DNA of 64,000 nt from Bacteroidales bacterium (lineage in GTDB: Bacteria; Bacteroidota; Bacteroidia; Bacteroidales; JAFGXI01): positions 120,559 through 184,558 of the forward strand of contig JAFGXI010000017.1 in assembly GCA_016936665.1 (NCBI GenBank), read 5' to 3'. A model generated the notes under the pieces. That model made no database searches and was not told where the DNA came from. It saw nothing but the letters and a program-made list of their open reading frames with translations. The position numbers and the translations under genes were made by a program. Below, one piece after another: positions 7,439 to 16,464 of this stretch (position 1 is the stretch's first letter; each line of letters starts with the position of its first letter).

Positions 7439-7979
7439 TTTTTGTTTTTAATGTTTTAAACATGAGGTAACTAAAATACAGGAGTATTAAACCTAATAAA
7501 GCAATGACAATTCCAAAAACAACCAACATTGTTTCTAATATAGCTGTTGGGTTAACCAGCATTACTAGCCCTATGCCTAAAAAAGCGATGCCATTACCTA
7601 ACAGAAACATTCCAAAATTTACGATATGCCAAACTTTAATAGCATAAATAATTTGATATATTCCGGTAACAACTGCCCATAAACCAATAATAAAAAGAAT
7701 AAAATTAATCATCTGTGCTGGTTTGGTAATCATAACAATACCTATGGCTAGGTTGAGAAAACCTTGAAATAGAAAATAAATATTCGTAGATCCTTTTGCG
7801 TTTTTATGCAAATAAGAATAAACAAGCATTCCTGCACCTCCAATCGTTAGTAGAATACCGAGCACTTTAACTATGGTTTCGACAAACTGATGAGGTAAAA
7901 AAATAAAGACAAGGCCAATTAAAAGCGCAATTGCACCAATAATTGCTAAACCGGACCATTTGTTTTGAATTGTTTTCAT
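7407..7979 (-). CDS. HdeD-family (DUF308) membrane protein
   Basis: A 190-residue integral membrane protein with six hydrophobic helices arranged as three pairs, each with a Gly-rich turn (LLTIGGAGMLVYSY, LWAVVTGIYQIIYAI, FGIVIALLGLILLYF). This is the DUF308/HdeD pattern. In enterobacteria HdeD contributes to acid resistance at high cell density; the role in Bacteroidetes is not known. It lies downstream of the ppiD terminator and probably has its own promoter; it overlaps the DUF4421 gene. Confidence 0.85.
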   Translation of the reverse strand: MKTIQNKWSGLAIIGAIALLIGLVFIFLPHQFVETIVKVLGILLTIGGAGMLVYSYLHKNAKGSTNIYFLFQGFLNLAIGIVMITKPAQMINFILFIIGLWAVVTGIYQIIYAIKVWHIVNFGMFLLGNGIAFLGIGLVMLVNPTAILETMLVVFGIVIALLGLILLYFSYLMFKTLKTKNVEFIELDSK

Positions 7980-8023
7980 AAGTTATTAATCGTCAATTCA
8001 AAATTAACAAAAGTATTAGAAAT

Positions 8024-8053
8024 AAAAAAAGGCCGATTCAATGAATCGGCCTT
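8024..8053 (-). terminator. Intrinsic terminator of the ppiD-like gene
   Basis: AAGGCCGATTCA (8029-8040) and TGAATCGGCCTT (8042-8053) form a 12-bp perfect inverted repeat, followed on the minus strand by seven T. It lies ~20 bp after the ppiD-like stop codon. Confidence 0.9.
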
Positions 8054-8073
8054 CGTATACTTTAGCATTTTGC

Positions 8074-10170
8074 TTAATAATAATTGATTCTAAGATCAAC
8101 AATATTAGCATTTTCTCTTAAGGCTTTTATAGCTTGATAATTTACTCTATTTGCAAAGTCGCGAGCCATTTTAGAGGTCTCTGCCTCGGCATTTGTCTTA
8201 GCTTGGTCTTTTGCTTCAGATGCTTTAATAATAAAAACGCCTGTAACTCCTTTGATTGGACCTTGAGCAGTATTGGTTGGACCATAAATAGCATTTGCAA
8301 TAACATCTGGTTCAACACCTGCACTTGGCAAAGAGTACATCGAGAAAGTCACATTAGGAGCGCTCAAAATCTTCAAGTTCATAGCATCTGCAGAAGCTTG
8401 TAAATCCTCTTTTTTGGCGGCATTAAACTCAGCCATTAATTTCTCAGCTTTCTTTTCTTTTATCACTTTGTTTTCCAACTCAGTTTGAACAAGTTCGAAA
8501 GGAGCAGTTCCCTTTTCTTTAACTTCGCTAATTAATGCAACAACATATTTTTCACCAAATTTTAATACCTCGTCAGAAACTGAATTAACAGGGTTATTGA
8601 AAGCCCAACGAATTAATTCTCTTGGATTTTCTAAACCCGCAATATTTCTATCGCTAGATTTTATATTATTGGCAATACGAGGAACCAATTGTAATTCTTC
8701 AGCTGCTTTTTCAAATTGTTCTTTATCACGATTTGCTCCGGCAAACTCACTTGCTTTTTGGTAAATTAAAGCATCGGTTTGTTCCGAAGGTTCAATATTA
8801 ACTGTTAAAAAGCCAGGTAATACTTGTTTGCTTAATGGGCCTAATTCTTGGACTTCGATAATATGTAATCCGAATTGAGATTCGGCAACAACGACTTCCC
8901 CTTTTTTAGCTTCGAAACATGCTTTTTCGAATGGACGTACCATCTGGCCTTTTTTAAACCATCCTAAATCGCCTCCTTTTTGTGCCGAGCCGTCTTTAGA
9001 ATAAATTCTGGCTAATTCGGCAAAGTCGGCACCGTTTTTAAGTAATTCTTGCAAACTGTCGCTCAATGCTAACACCTGTTGTGGCGACATTGCTTCCGAT
9101 ACTTGAAGTAGAATATGTCTTGCTTTTGCTGAATCCGGCAATTCTTTAATCTCGACTAATTTGGCAATTTTATAAGCATTACCATCTAAATAGACATCGG
9201 TTACGGCGCCAGTATCGGCAGAGAACATAAACGTGTCGAGATTCATTGGCAACTCGCCTTTAGCAAAAAACATATCTTGATATGGCTCGTCAGAATTATA
9301 AGTAATATATTGAACAGCATCGTTAGTCGAAGCAAATTCGGGTTTCATTTGCTCTAGGCTTTCTCTTGTAGCTTGTTCATCTTCTTTTGAAGGTAATACA
9401 TCGAAAGTCACATAGGTAATGCTTCTCGACTCATCTTGTTTAAATTCGTACAAATGACTATCGTAATAGCTTCTTAAATCTGCATCGTTGAAAGTCACAT
9501 CTTCGTCTTTTAACTCAGCATATTTTTTAACGATATAATCCACATCAACCGTTTTATTGGTTGCCTCTACTTGATCGGCTACTTCTAATTTATTGGCGAT
9601 GTATGCTTTTTGAATTAAAGTATTGTATTTAATTGCTTTTTTACCTTGTACAATAGCATTTTCGAAGTCGACCCAAGAAGCACGAGCAACACCACTAGGA
9701 TCTTGATCGAGGTTTTTAAGAAAAGAAATAACTCTGGATTTATCAAAAATCTTTGTTTGAGGGTTTTGAAAAATAGGCACTTGTTGTACTTGAGGATCAA
9801 CAAATTGTCCTTGAACCATATCTTCTAATTCGTCAACACCAACATCTATCCCAAGTAATTCGTATTGCTCATCCATAGTGTATTGTAACACAAGCGATTC
9901 CCAAGCTTGATCGTAAATTCCTTCAACAGCTTTAGAATCTAAACTCTCGTTACCTTGGTTTCTCTTGGTTGTTTCTGTAATTTCATCAACTTTTTGCTGA
10001 TATTCTTGAACTGAAATATTATTTCCTTTCACCGACCCTACTTCAGGACTTGATGAAAAACCTGTCCCTTTTTGTAAAAAGTCACCAAGAATAAACGCAA
10101 AAAGTGATATACCAATCACCGATGCTACTAACACTCCTGCCTTGTCTCTAATTTTTTGTAATGTAGCCAT
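8074..10170 (-). CDS. PpiD/SurA-type periplasmic peptidyl-prolyl isomerase
   Basis: Membrane-anchored chaperone acting on newly exported proteins. One N-terminal transmembrane helix (~residues 12-31, VLVASVIGISLFAFILGDFL) is followed by a SurA-like N-terminal chaperone domain (~45-230), a parvulin domain (~345-440, with AKARHILLQVSEAMSPQ and GGDLGWFKKGQMV), and a long C-terminal domain. The 698-residue length and order match the PpiD-like SurA_N_3 proteins of Bacteroidetes. In gammaproteobacteria PpiD works at the Sec translocon exit. It is a monocistronic leftward gene with its own strong terminator. Confidence 0.92.
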   Translation of the reverse strand: MATLQKIRDKAGVLVASVIGISLFAFILGDFLQKGTGFSSSPEVGSVKGNNISVQEYQQKVDEITETTKRNQGNESLDSKAVEGIYDQAWESLVLQYTMDEQYELLGIDVGVDELEDMVQGQFVDPQVQQVPIFQNPQTKIFDKSRVISFLKNLDQDPSGVARASWVDFENAIVQGKKAIKYNTLIQKAYIANKLEVADQVEATNKTVDVDYIVKKYAELKDEDVTFNDADLRSYYDSHLYEFKQDESRSITYVTFDVLPSKEDEQATRESLEQMKPEFASTNDAVQYITYNSDEPYQDMFFAKGELPMNLDTFMFSADTGAVTDVYLDGNAYKIAKLVEIKELPDSAKARHILLQVSEAMSPQQVLALSDSLQELLKNGADFAELARIYSKDGSAQKGGDLGWFKKGQMVRPFEKACFEAKKGEVVVAESQFGLHIIEVQELGPLSKQVLPGFLTVNIEPSEQTDALIYQKASEFAGANRDKEQFEKAAEELQLVPRIANNIKSSDRNIAGLENPRELIRWAFNNPVNSVSDEVLKFGEKYVVALISEVKEKGTAPFELVQTELENKVIKEKKAEKLMAEFNAAKKEDLQASADAMNLKILSAPNVTFSMYSLPSAGVEPDVIANAIYGPTNTAQGPIKGVTGVFIIKASEAKDQAKTNAEAETSKMARDFANRVNYQAIKALRENANIVDLRINYY

Positions 10171-10363
10171 TTCTTTAAAATAATTTCAATGGTTGTTAAT
10201 TTGTTAATCTTATCGTTATCAATGATTTATAAGCTTATTATAAATCTAAGCATACTATCGTGAGTAGACTTCTAACCAAGATAGTTTTATTCAAGCCACG
10301 AAGATATAAAAAATTGTGACTTTTAAAGCTTTTGAAACTTAAAAATTGGCATGAATCGTTGGC

Positions 10364-11620
10364 TTAATCTTCTATAAATAGATGCACTGCTTCAATACGT
10401 GTTGTATTCACATCTATAATCACCATTTTAAATCGGCCTAATTCAATAACTTCGTTAAGTGTTGGAATATCGTTATGTTCGGAAAGAATATACCCGGCAA
10501 GCGTCTCATATTCTGTAGATTCCGGAATATTTAGTAAGTATTTTTTGTTTATGTAATCGATTTCCAATCGTGCAGAGAATTTATATTCTTTATCGCTTAT
10601 TTTAATCTCTAATTCCGAATCATGATCGTATTCGTCTTCTATTTCGCCAAAAATTTCTTCGATAATATCTTCCACAGTAACAATGCCTGCTGTTCCCCCA
10701 AATTCGTCTACAACCACGGCCATGCTTTTGCGTTGAGTCATTAAATTACCTAGTAATTTTTCTGCGCTCATACTTTCCGGAGCAATGCTGATGCTATGCG
10801 TAATGTTTTTTATGCTTTTCGGGTTGTTAAAAATATCCAAAGAGTGTGCGTAACCAATAATATTATCGATAGAATCTTTGTATACAACAATTCTTGAAAA
10901 ACCGGTTTCGATAAGCATTTGCTTCAACTTTTCAACGGGTTCGCTTTGCTCTATGGCTGCCAAATCGGTTCTAGGAATCATGCAGTCTCTCAATTTAATA
11001 TCGGAAAAATCGAGTGCATTTTGAAATAAAGTCAAATCGATTCCTTCGTCTTTATTGATATGTTGTTTTTCTTCATCGGTAAGAAAAAGGCTATCGATAT
11101 CTACCCTTCTAAAAACCTCTACTTGTGGTTGATCCTGTTGGTTGGTACTAACTATTTTCAAGAACACTTCAGAAAGAAAAATGGAAAATCGAGCAATAAT
11201 AAAAAGTAAATAATAAAAGATGACAACCGGTACTGAAAAGATATTTAAAAAAACATTTGGTAAAATTCTGAAAATCGTTTTTGGTAAAAACTCGGCTAAT
11301 ATGAGAATAATAAGCGTCGAAATAAGCGTCTCGCTTAATAACAATAACCAAGAATCTGTAAGTATAGGGTCTAAAATTGGTTCTAGTAGCTTGGCTGTAA
11401 AAATACCGTAAATCACTAAAGCAATATTGTTACCCACAAGCATCGTGGCGATATACTGCGAAGGGTTGCTGTAAAAGATATTGAGAATTCCTGAGAAAGT
11501 TTTTTTCTGCTTTTTTTCAAGCTCAAACTTCAATTTGTTAGAAGCCACAAAGGCTATTTCCATTCCGGAAAAAAAGGCTGAAAATAATAAGGCAATAACA
11601 ACTATAAGGTACTCGTTCAT
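10364..11620 (-). CDS. CNNM/CBS/CorC_HlyC membrane protein (GldE-like)
   Basis: The 418-residue protein has a DUF21/CNNM membrane domain with three or four helices (residues ~1-160, including FFSGMEIAFVASN), a pair of CBS domains (~205-330, MIPRTDLAAIE and VVVDEFGGTAGIVTVEDIIEEIFGEI split across the second), and a C-terminal CorC_HlyC transporter-associated domain (~345-418). Members are linked to magnesium or cobalt efflux; GldE of gliding flavobacteria belongs to the same family, but a gliding role cannot be inferred from this alone. It is the last gene of the heptose-sugar cluster, 7 bp after a small membrane protein. Confidence 0.9.
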   Translation of the reverse strand: MNEYLIVVIALLFSAFFSGMEIAFVASNKLKFELEKKQKKTFSGILNIFYSNPSQYIATMLVGNNIALVIYGIFTAKLLEPILDPILTDSWLLLLSETLISTLIILILAEFLPKTIFRILPNVFLNIFSVPVVIFYYLLFIIARFSIFLSEVFLKIVSTNQQDQPQVEVFRRVDIDSLFLTDEEKQHINKDEGIDLTLFQNALDFSDIKLRDCMIPRTDLAAIEQSEPVEKLKQMLIETGFSRIVVYKDSIDNIIGYAHSLDIFNNPKSIKNITHSISIAPESMSAEKLLGNLMTQRKSMAVVVDEFGGTAGIVTVEDIIEEIFGEIEDEYDHDSELEIKISDKEYKFSARLEIDYINKKYLLNIPESTEYETLAGYILSEHNDIPTLNEVIELGRFKMVIIDVNTTRIEAVHLFIED

Positions 11621-11627
11621 TGTTAAT

Positions 11628-11825
11628 CTACTCCTCTTTTGATTTTTGATTTAGGCGCAAACGTCTTCTAAAACCATACATTGCAAACGCAATTAAGGCC
11701 ATTACCCACAAAAGCCAATCTTCACCAATATGTCCAAAATACCATTGATGAATGCCTGCTACTACGGCTCCAGCTGCGATAATTAACCACAAATATTCTA
11801 AAAACAAATTAGTATTCGATCTCAT
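11628..11825 (-). CDS. Small two-helix membrane protein
   Basis: A 65-residue protein with two transmembrane helices (YLWLIIAAGAVVAGIHQW and LLWVMALIAFAMYGFRR) and a short charged tail. An upstream ATG at 11873 would add 16 polar residues; the inner ATG at 11825 is preferred because the sequence from there looks like a normal membrane-protein start. No family is recognised. It sits between hddC and the CNNM/CBS gene with small gaps. Confidence 0.6.
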   Translation of the reverse strand: MRSNTNLFLEYLWLIIAAGAVVAGIHQWYFGHIGEDWLLWVMALIAFAMYGFRRRLRLNQKSKEE

Positions 11826-11881
11826 TGATATTGAATTTGTTGTTGGCAAAGATACAACATTTATTCTGCCCAACTATGTGT

Positions 11882-12577
11882 TTAATATTGACTAAATTCG
11901 TTTTGAGCTCGTGCAAAATCTTCGGGGATGCCTATGTCGATAAAATAGCCCTCGATTAATTGTCCGATAAATAATCTATTTGCTACTTCTTTTTCCATGA
12001 CCTCTGTTTCGAACGAAAACTTTTCGCCAACAGGCCAATGTTCTATTAACGATTTTTTCATTCTATAAATCCCTGCATTTATTAAGCCTTCGTCGATAAA
12101 TTGTTTTTCGTTAAAACGAATAATTCTACGACCATCAAGCGTGATTGACCCATATCGATCGAAAGCTTTCATTGGCTTTAAAGCCATACACAAATCTGCT
12201 GCTTGAGCCTTGGCATATGCTTCCATTTCTGCATAATTCATCTCTAAAAAAGTATCGCCATTAATTACAAAAGCATGATCTTCGTCGAGAAGATCGAAGG
12301 CTTTTCGTATTGCGCCCCCTGTTCCGAGCGGACTATCCTCAACAGAATACAGTAATTGTAAATTTTTATAACGATGTCCAAAATGCGATTGAATAACTTC
12401 GTATTTGTAACCTACTGCTAATACAATTTTATCGAAGCCTTGCTTATCTAAATCGTCCAAAATATAAGTAAGAAAAGGACGCTCTGCGACTTTGGCCATA
12501 GGTTTAGGGACATCGGCTACCACACTTTTTAAGCGGGTACCCATACCTCCTGCCAATATTATTGCTGAAAACCCCAA
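11882..12577 (-). CDS. hddC: D-glycero-alpha-D-manno-heptose 1-phosphate guanylyltransferase
   Basis: Sugar nucleotidyltransferase expected to form GDP-D-glycero-alpha-D-manno-heptose from the heptose 1-phosphate and GTP. The N-terminal nucleotide loop LAGGMGTRL (residues 8-16) is followed by VPKPMAKV, the SPLGTGGAI base-binding stretch and the metal-site NGDTF. The 231-residue length is that of HddC and not of longer GlmU- or ManC-type enzymes. Nucleotide specificity cannot be read from sequence alone; the assignment rests on the gmhA and hddA genes directly upstream (2- and 12-bp gaps). The product would be used for surface glycan. Confidence 0.85.
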   Translation of the reverse strand: MGFSAIILAGGMGTRLKSVVADVPKPMAKVAERPFLTYILDDLDKQGFDKIVLAVGYKYEVIQSHFGHRYKNLQLLYSVEDSPLGTGGAIRKAFDLLDEDHAFVINGDTFLEMNYAEMEAYAKAQAADLCMALKPMKAFDRYGSITLDGRRIIRFNEKQFIDEGLINAGIYRMKKSLIEHWPVGEKFSFETEVMEKEVANRLFIGQLIEGYFIDIGIPEDFARAQNEFSQY

Positions 12578-12579
12578 TC

Positions 12580-13167
12580 TTATGAATTCAAATGACCAAA
12601 TAGCTGGGCTTCGACCAACTCACAAACAATATGTCCCATAAGAATATGAGATTCTTGAATTCTTGGGGTAACCGTAGAGGGAACATTGAGCAATATATCT
12701 GAGAATTCCTTCATTTTTCCGCCAGTCTCGCCGGTGAGCGAAACAATTGAAAGTCCCAAATCTTTAGCAACATGTTGTGCTCTTATAATATTCCCAGAAT
12801 TACCAGAAGTCGATATTCCAATAAGCACATCGCCTTGTTTAGCAACCCCTTTTAAATAGCGTGCATAAATCTCGTCGTAGGAGTAATCGTTGGCAACGGC
12901 CGTTAAATAGGATGTGTTAACATGTAATGCTTCAGCAGGAAGAGGAGGCCTGTCGAAATAAAACCTGCCCGATAGCTCGGCAGCAATGTGTTGCGCATCA
13001 GCGGCACTGCCGCCATTACCACAAATCCACACTCTGCCTCCTTCCTGAAATGTTTTAACTAAAAGTCCGGCAACTTGTTTGATTGCCGATACTAACTCTT
13101 CTGACTCTAATATTCTTTGTTTTGCCAAAATTGAATCGGCAATAATATTTTTAATTTCTTTTTTCAC
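12580..13167 (-). CDS. gmhA: Sedoheptulose 7-phosphate isomerase (phosphoheptose isomerase)
   Basis: SIS-domain enzyme converting sedoheptulose 7-phosphate to D-glycero-D-manno-heptose 7-phosphate, the first committed heptose step. The signature VWICGNGGSAADAQHIAAELSGRF (in two parts) and the phosphate-binding STSGNSGNI are present, and the 195-residue length is normal. It lies between hddA and hddC, giving three consecutive steps of the GDP-heptose pathway. The C-terminal metal-binding His region (ESHILMGHIVCELVE) is intact. Confidence 0.95.
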   Translation of the reverse strand: MKKEIKNIIADSILAKQRILESEELVSAIKQVAGLLVKTFQEGGRVWICGNGGSAADAQHIAAELSGRFYFDRPPLPAEALHVNTSYLTAVANDYSYDEIYARYLKGVAKQGDVLIGISTSGNSGNIIRAQHVAKDLGLSIVSLTGETGGKMKEFSDILLNVPSTVTPRIQESHILMGHIVCELVEAQLFGHLNS

Positions 13168-13179
13168 TGTTGATATTAT

Positions 13180-14202
13180 TTAAAATGACCAACTGGTTAA
13201 ACCTTCGTTGGTGAACTGATATCTTTTTACATAGCCTCCCTTCGATTCCAATGCTTTAATAACCGAGTGTCTTGTGTTTCCCGGACAGTAGAAAAACATG
13301 AATCCTCCGCCACCTGCTCCAGAAATTTTACCTCCACTAGCGCCGGCTGCAATGGCTGTTTGGTAAAGTTCTTCCATCATTGGAGTAGCAATACCACTGG
13401 CCATACGTTTTTTAAACTCGTAACCATATTGCAACAATTCTCCAATTTTATCCAACTCTTCTTTCAACAACGCCTCTTTAACCATCACAGCTTGTTTTTT
13501 TATGTTATGCATCGCTTCTATCGATTCTGTTTTATTTTGCGACACATTTACTTGCTGTTTCTTAATAATATCGGCAGATACACGGCTAGTATCGGTATTA
13601 AACAAGACCATGTTATAAGCCAACTCATTAAGTACTCTCGGTCGTATTCTTAGCGGGTTAACAATAACTTTATCATCTTTATAAAACTCCATGAAATTTA
13701 CACCTCCAAAAGTAGCGGCATATTGATCCTGCTTACCACCGGCCATTTGCAAATCTACTCGCTCTATTTGATAAGCCAAATGCGCAATATCGTACTCTCC
13801 TAATGGCAAAAATAACCACTCAACAAACGCACCAAGAATTGCTGTTACTAATGTTGAGGAAGTTCCTAATCCAGAACCGGGAGGCGCATCGACAAAAGTT
13901 GTGAGTTCAAAAGACAATGCTTTTTTTGTGAAATCTTTGACCACTCTATTGTATATCCCTTTAAGCAAATCTAAATTACCATCGATGGGCAATTCTTCTA
14001 CACTATCGTATTCGAAACGTTCTTCCTTGTCGATGGCATGCAAAACAATTTTCCCATTATCGCTTGGAATTATCGTTGCATATGCGTACATATTAATAGT
14101 TGCATTTAGGATGGCTCCACCATATAAGTCGGAATATGGCGAGACATCGGAACCACCTCCGGCCAAACCAATTCTTAATGGCGCTTTACTTCTAATAATC
14201 AT
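13180..14202 (-). CDS. hddA: D-glycero-alpha-D-manno-heptose 7-phosphate kinase
   Basis: GHMP-family kinase that phosphorylates heptose 7-phosphate at C1. The substrate motif RIGLAGGGSDVSPY (residues 10-23), the ATP loop PPGSGLGTSS (107-116) and the third motif KISGAGGGGFMFFYC are all present; 340 residues is normal. The first 4 bp overlap the upstream glycosyltransferase gene. The phosphatase (gmhB/hddB) that completes the pathway is not in the window and must be encoded elsewhere. Confidence 0.92.
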   Translation of the reverse strand: MIIRSKAPLRIGLAGGGSDVSPYSDLYGGAILNATINMYAYATIIPSDNGKIVLHAIDKEERFEYDSVEELPIDGNLDLLKGIYNRVVKDFTKKALSFELTTFVDAPPGSGLGTSSTLVTAILGAFVEWLFLPLGEYDIAHLAYQIERVDLQMAGGKQDQYAATFGGVNFMEFYKDDKVIVNPLRIRPRVLNELAYNMVLFNTDTSRVSADIIKKQQVNVSQNKTESIEAMHNIKKQAVMVKEALLKEELDKIGELLQYGYEFKKRMASGIATPMMEELYQTAIAAGASGGKISGAGGGGFMFFYCPGNTRHSVIKALESKGGYVKRYQFTNEGLTSWSF

Positions 14203-15326
14203 AATTGATGGTACAAATCTAAAATTGTTTTAGTCATTCCAGACCAGCTATATTTTTCTTTTTCCGCTAAGATAGAGCTATGAAATGGCTCTTGCAAATT
14301 TTTATCGTAAAAGGCATCGATCGCTTCGGCAATGGCCTGAGGCTTAGTGTCGACAACGAAACCAACTCTGCCATCGGGTATAATTTCGGCTAAACCTCCC
14401 ACATTGGTAACAACCATCGGTTTTTCGAAATGATAAGCTATTTGCGTGACTCCACTTTGGGTCGCCGTTTTGTATGGCTGAACAACCAAATCGGCCACAC
14501 TGAAATAATATTTAACTTCCGGATCGGGAATGAATTTCTGATGTAATATTATTTTGTCTTTCAAACCGGATTCTTCAATTTGCTTAAGGTAGGGCTCGGG
14601 ATTGCTGTAAAACTCGCCCGCAATTAATAAATTAAGTTCTGGTTTATTTTGGATTTTCTGAAATGCTTCGATCAGCCAATCTAAGCCTTTATAATCCCTT
14701 ATCAAACCAAAAAAAAGCAAATACTTTTTATTAGAATCAAGCTTGAGATATTGAGTCGCTTCTTGCTTAGGAACGGAAGAACCAAAGTTATCGAAAAGCG
14801 GATGTGGATTAAGTGCAATTGGCTTTTTTCGGTCGAATAATGTAAGATCGTCGAGAACCGATTGCGACATGGCCACGAAGGCATCAATTGCTCCTACAAA
14901 ATATTTCGAAAACTGACGATCGCCAATTCGAGGCTCGTGCGGTATAATATTGTCGAGAATTGCAATGACCTTTGTGTGTTTATTGCTTTTGGCAATACGT
15001 GCTATTGTTCCGAAACAAGGCGCCATAAAAGGCAGCCAATATTTAATGATTAAAATATCGGGGCGGTCTTTTTTAATTTTTCTACCAATTTTTATCCAAT
15101 TCAGTGGATTTACCGAGTTAACCGATTGTTGTATTTCGATATCTGTAGGTGCTTCCCAGTCGGCCATTTGGGTTTTTCCCGGAAATAAAAAGCTGGGATA
15201 CTGCAAGGTGAAAGTTTCAATTTTCGCTTCGTGACCCTCGTTTAAGAATTCCTTGATAAGCCTTTCGTTATAAGCGGCTAAACCACCTCTAAATGGATAT
15301 GCTGTACCTAACAAACTTATCTTCAT
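14199..15326 (-). CDS. GT4-type glycosyltransferase
   Basis: The 375-residue protein has the GT-B double Rossmann layout: an N-terminal acceptor half opening with the Gly-rich PFRGGLAAYNERL (residues ~11-23), and a C-terminal donor half with LFFGLIRDYKGLDWLIEAF and the nucleotide-sugar site QSGVTQIAYHFEKPMVVTNVGGLAEII (in two parts). It is the first gene of the heptose cluster and is translationally coupled to hddA by a 4-bp overlap, so a heptosyl or related surface-glycan transfer is likely. Donor and acceptor cannot be deduced. No membrane anchor is seen. Confidence 0.88.
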   Translation of the reverse strand: MKISLLGTAYPFRGGLAAYNERLIKEFLNEGHEAKIETFTLQYPSFLFPGKTQMADWEAPTDIEIQQSVNSVNPLNWIKIGRKIKKDRPDILIIKYWLPFMAPCFGTIARIAKSNKHTKVIAILDNIIPHEPRIGDRQFSKYFVGAIDAFVAMSQSVLDDLTLFDRKKPIALNPHPLFDNFGSSVPKQEATQYLKLDSNKKYLLFFGLIRDYKGLDWLIEAFQKIQNKPELNLLIAGEFYSNPEPYLKQIEESGLKDKIILHQKFIPDPEVKYYFSVADLVVQPYKTATQSGVTQIAYHFEKPMVVTNVGGLAEIIPDGRVGFVVDTKPQAIAEAIDAFYDKNLQEPFHSSILAEKEKYSWSGMTKTILDLYHQL

Positions 15327-15392
15327 GTGCTAAAATTAATCTATGCTTTAAAGATTTTTACTTACAAATTTTCGAGACAATATTTTCTAAAA

Positions 15393-15400
15393 CAAAGATA
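15393..15400 (-). promoter_or_regulatory. Possible -7 element for the heptose/glycosyltransferase cluster
   Basis: TATCTTTG on the minus strand matches TAnnTTTG and lies ~65 bp before the glycosyltransferase ATG and just after the terminator of the upstream lipoprotein gene. No TTTG is found at the -33 distance. Confidence 0.4.
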
Positions 15401-15444
15401 ATAAACTCCATCGAGTTATTTTATTATACCTAAATTTATAGCAT

Positions 15445-15472
15445 AAAAAACGACTCACAAAGAGCCGTTTTT
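15445..15472 (-). terminator. Intrinsic terminator of the coiled-coil lipoprotein gene
   Basis: On the minus strand CGGCTC / GAGTCG (one G-U pair) with a 5-base loop is flanked by A- and T-runs. It lies ~20 bp after the lipoprotein stop codon. Confidence 0.8.
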
Positions 15473-15492
15473 ATATTTTGTTTTATAAATGT

Positions 15493-16356
15493 CTATTGCG
15501 TGATTTCAATAACCAAGTATTTAGAAACACTCCAGAATTTATCTGCATCTTTAATGATAAGCTTATCTACTTTTTCGCCGTTGCCTTCAAATTCATAAGT
15601 TCCGGCAGGATGCGTGGTTATTAACTTGGCTTTCTTGGCATAAATCGCAATTTCTTTAAAAGAGCCTGTGTTGATTTCTGTAAAGTAAGAAGTATCGAAG
15701 CCATTATCTAATTTAGAATTTCTGCCAAGTCCAATAAATCCACCTTCTTTAGTGATGATTTTATGCTCTTTAAGTTCTTTGGACGTGCCTACAACATAAT
15801 AAGCCGTATGTATGGCTTGGTCTTGGGCCTCAATCACTTGAGCTTGGTCTTCGTTTTCGGTTTGCATGCTCAACAAATCGTCTGTTAAACCTTTTATTTC
15901 GATGTTTAGGCTTTCGAGCTCTTTGTTAAGTGCTAAAATTTCGTTTTGATTGGCTTCTACTTGCGCTTGAAGTGTTTCGATTAATTTTTGAAGCTCTTTA
16001 TTTTTATAATCTGAATTTTTGTACTTTTTGTTCATACTCGCCAACTTTTGTTGGTTTTCTTTTAACAAATTATAAATTGTTTGAATATCTTCGTTAATCT
16101 GATCACGATTCGACATGGCTTGTTCGCCTGATTTTTTAACATCGATAATCTTTTCAACCTCTTTAATTTTATTCAAGTTTTCTTGAATATTGTTAAAGTC
16201 GGCAATGTAATTATAAATGTCGGCACCTTGGTTCGAAGATACAGACATCAAACTATCGTTTTTAGTTTGTAAAGCTTTGTATTCCTCTGTTTCTGTAACG
16301 TTAGTACAAGAGATAAATACTGCAAGAACAGGCAATAATACCCATAATTTTTTCAT
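15493..16356 (-). CDS. Coiled-coil lipoprotein
   Basis: A 287-residue protein with a lipoprotein signal (VFISC, Cys at residue 17), a long coiled coil (~25-180, with repeated Leu/Asn/Glu heptads) and a compact C-terminal domain (~185-287) with TAYYVVGTSKELKEHKIITK and GGFIGLGRNSKLDNGF. The last domain resembles proteins that databases name Cbp1-family collagen-binding adhesin in Bacteroidetes; that link is from memory and adhesion is not shown. It is a single gene with its own terminator. An envelope spacer or adhesin role is inferred. Confidence 0.75.
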   Translation of the reverse strand: MKKLWVLLPVLAVFISCTNVTETEEYKALQTKNDSLMSVSSNQGADIYNYIADFNNIQENLNKIKEVEKIIDVKKSGEQAMSNRDQINEDIQTIYNLLKENQQKLASMNKKYKNSDYKNKELQKLIETLQAQVEANQNEILALNKELESLNIEIKGLTDDLLSMQTENEDQAQVIEAQDQAIHTAYYVVGTSKELKEHKIITKEGGFIGLGRNSKLDNGFDTSYFTEINTGSFKEIAIYAKKAKLITTHPAGTYEFEGNGEKVDKLIIKDADKFWSVSKYLVIEITQ

Positions 16357-16464
16357 GACTGAAAAGTTTAAATTGTTTAATATTTTAAATTGATAATGTT
16401 TCTAAACCGACAACAAATCTATAAGTAAAATCGAAAATAATATCGATTTCCTTCATAAAAAATG

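Noticed and set aside
8134..8403. 89-codon frame antisense to the 3' end of the ppiD-like gene
   Set aside because: Fully inside a conserved gene, with erratic composition.
13267..13653. 128-codon frame antisense inside hddA
   Set aside because: Cys/Phe/His-rich shadow of the GHMP kinase gene, no homologous look.
16405..16460. AAATCGA...TCGATTT inverted repeat downstream of the coiled-coil lipoprotein start
   Set aside because: The stem is all but AT-only and no T-run follows on either strand; too weak for a terminator or operator call.
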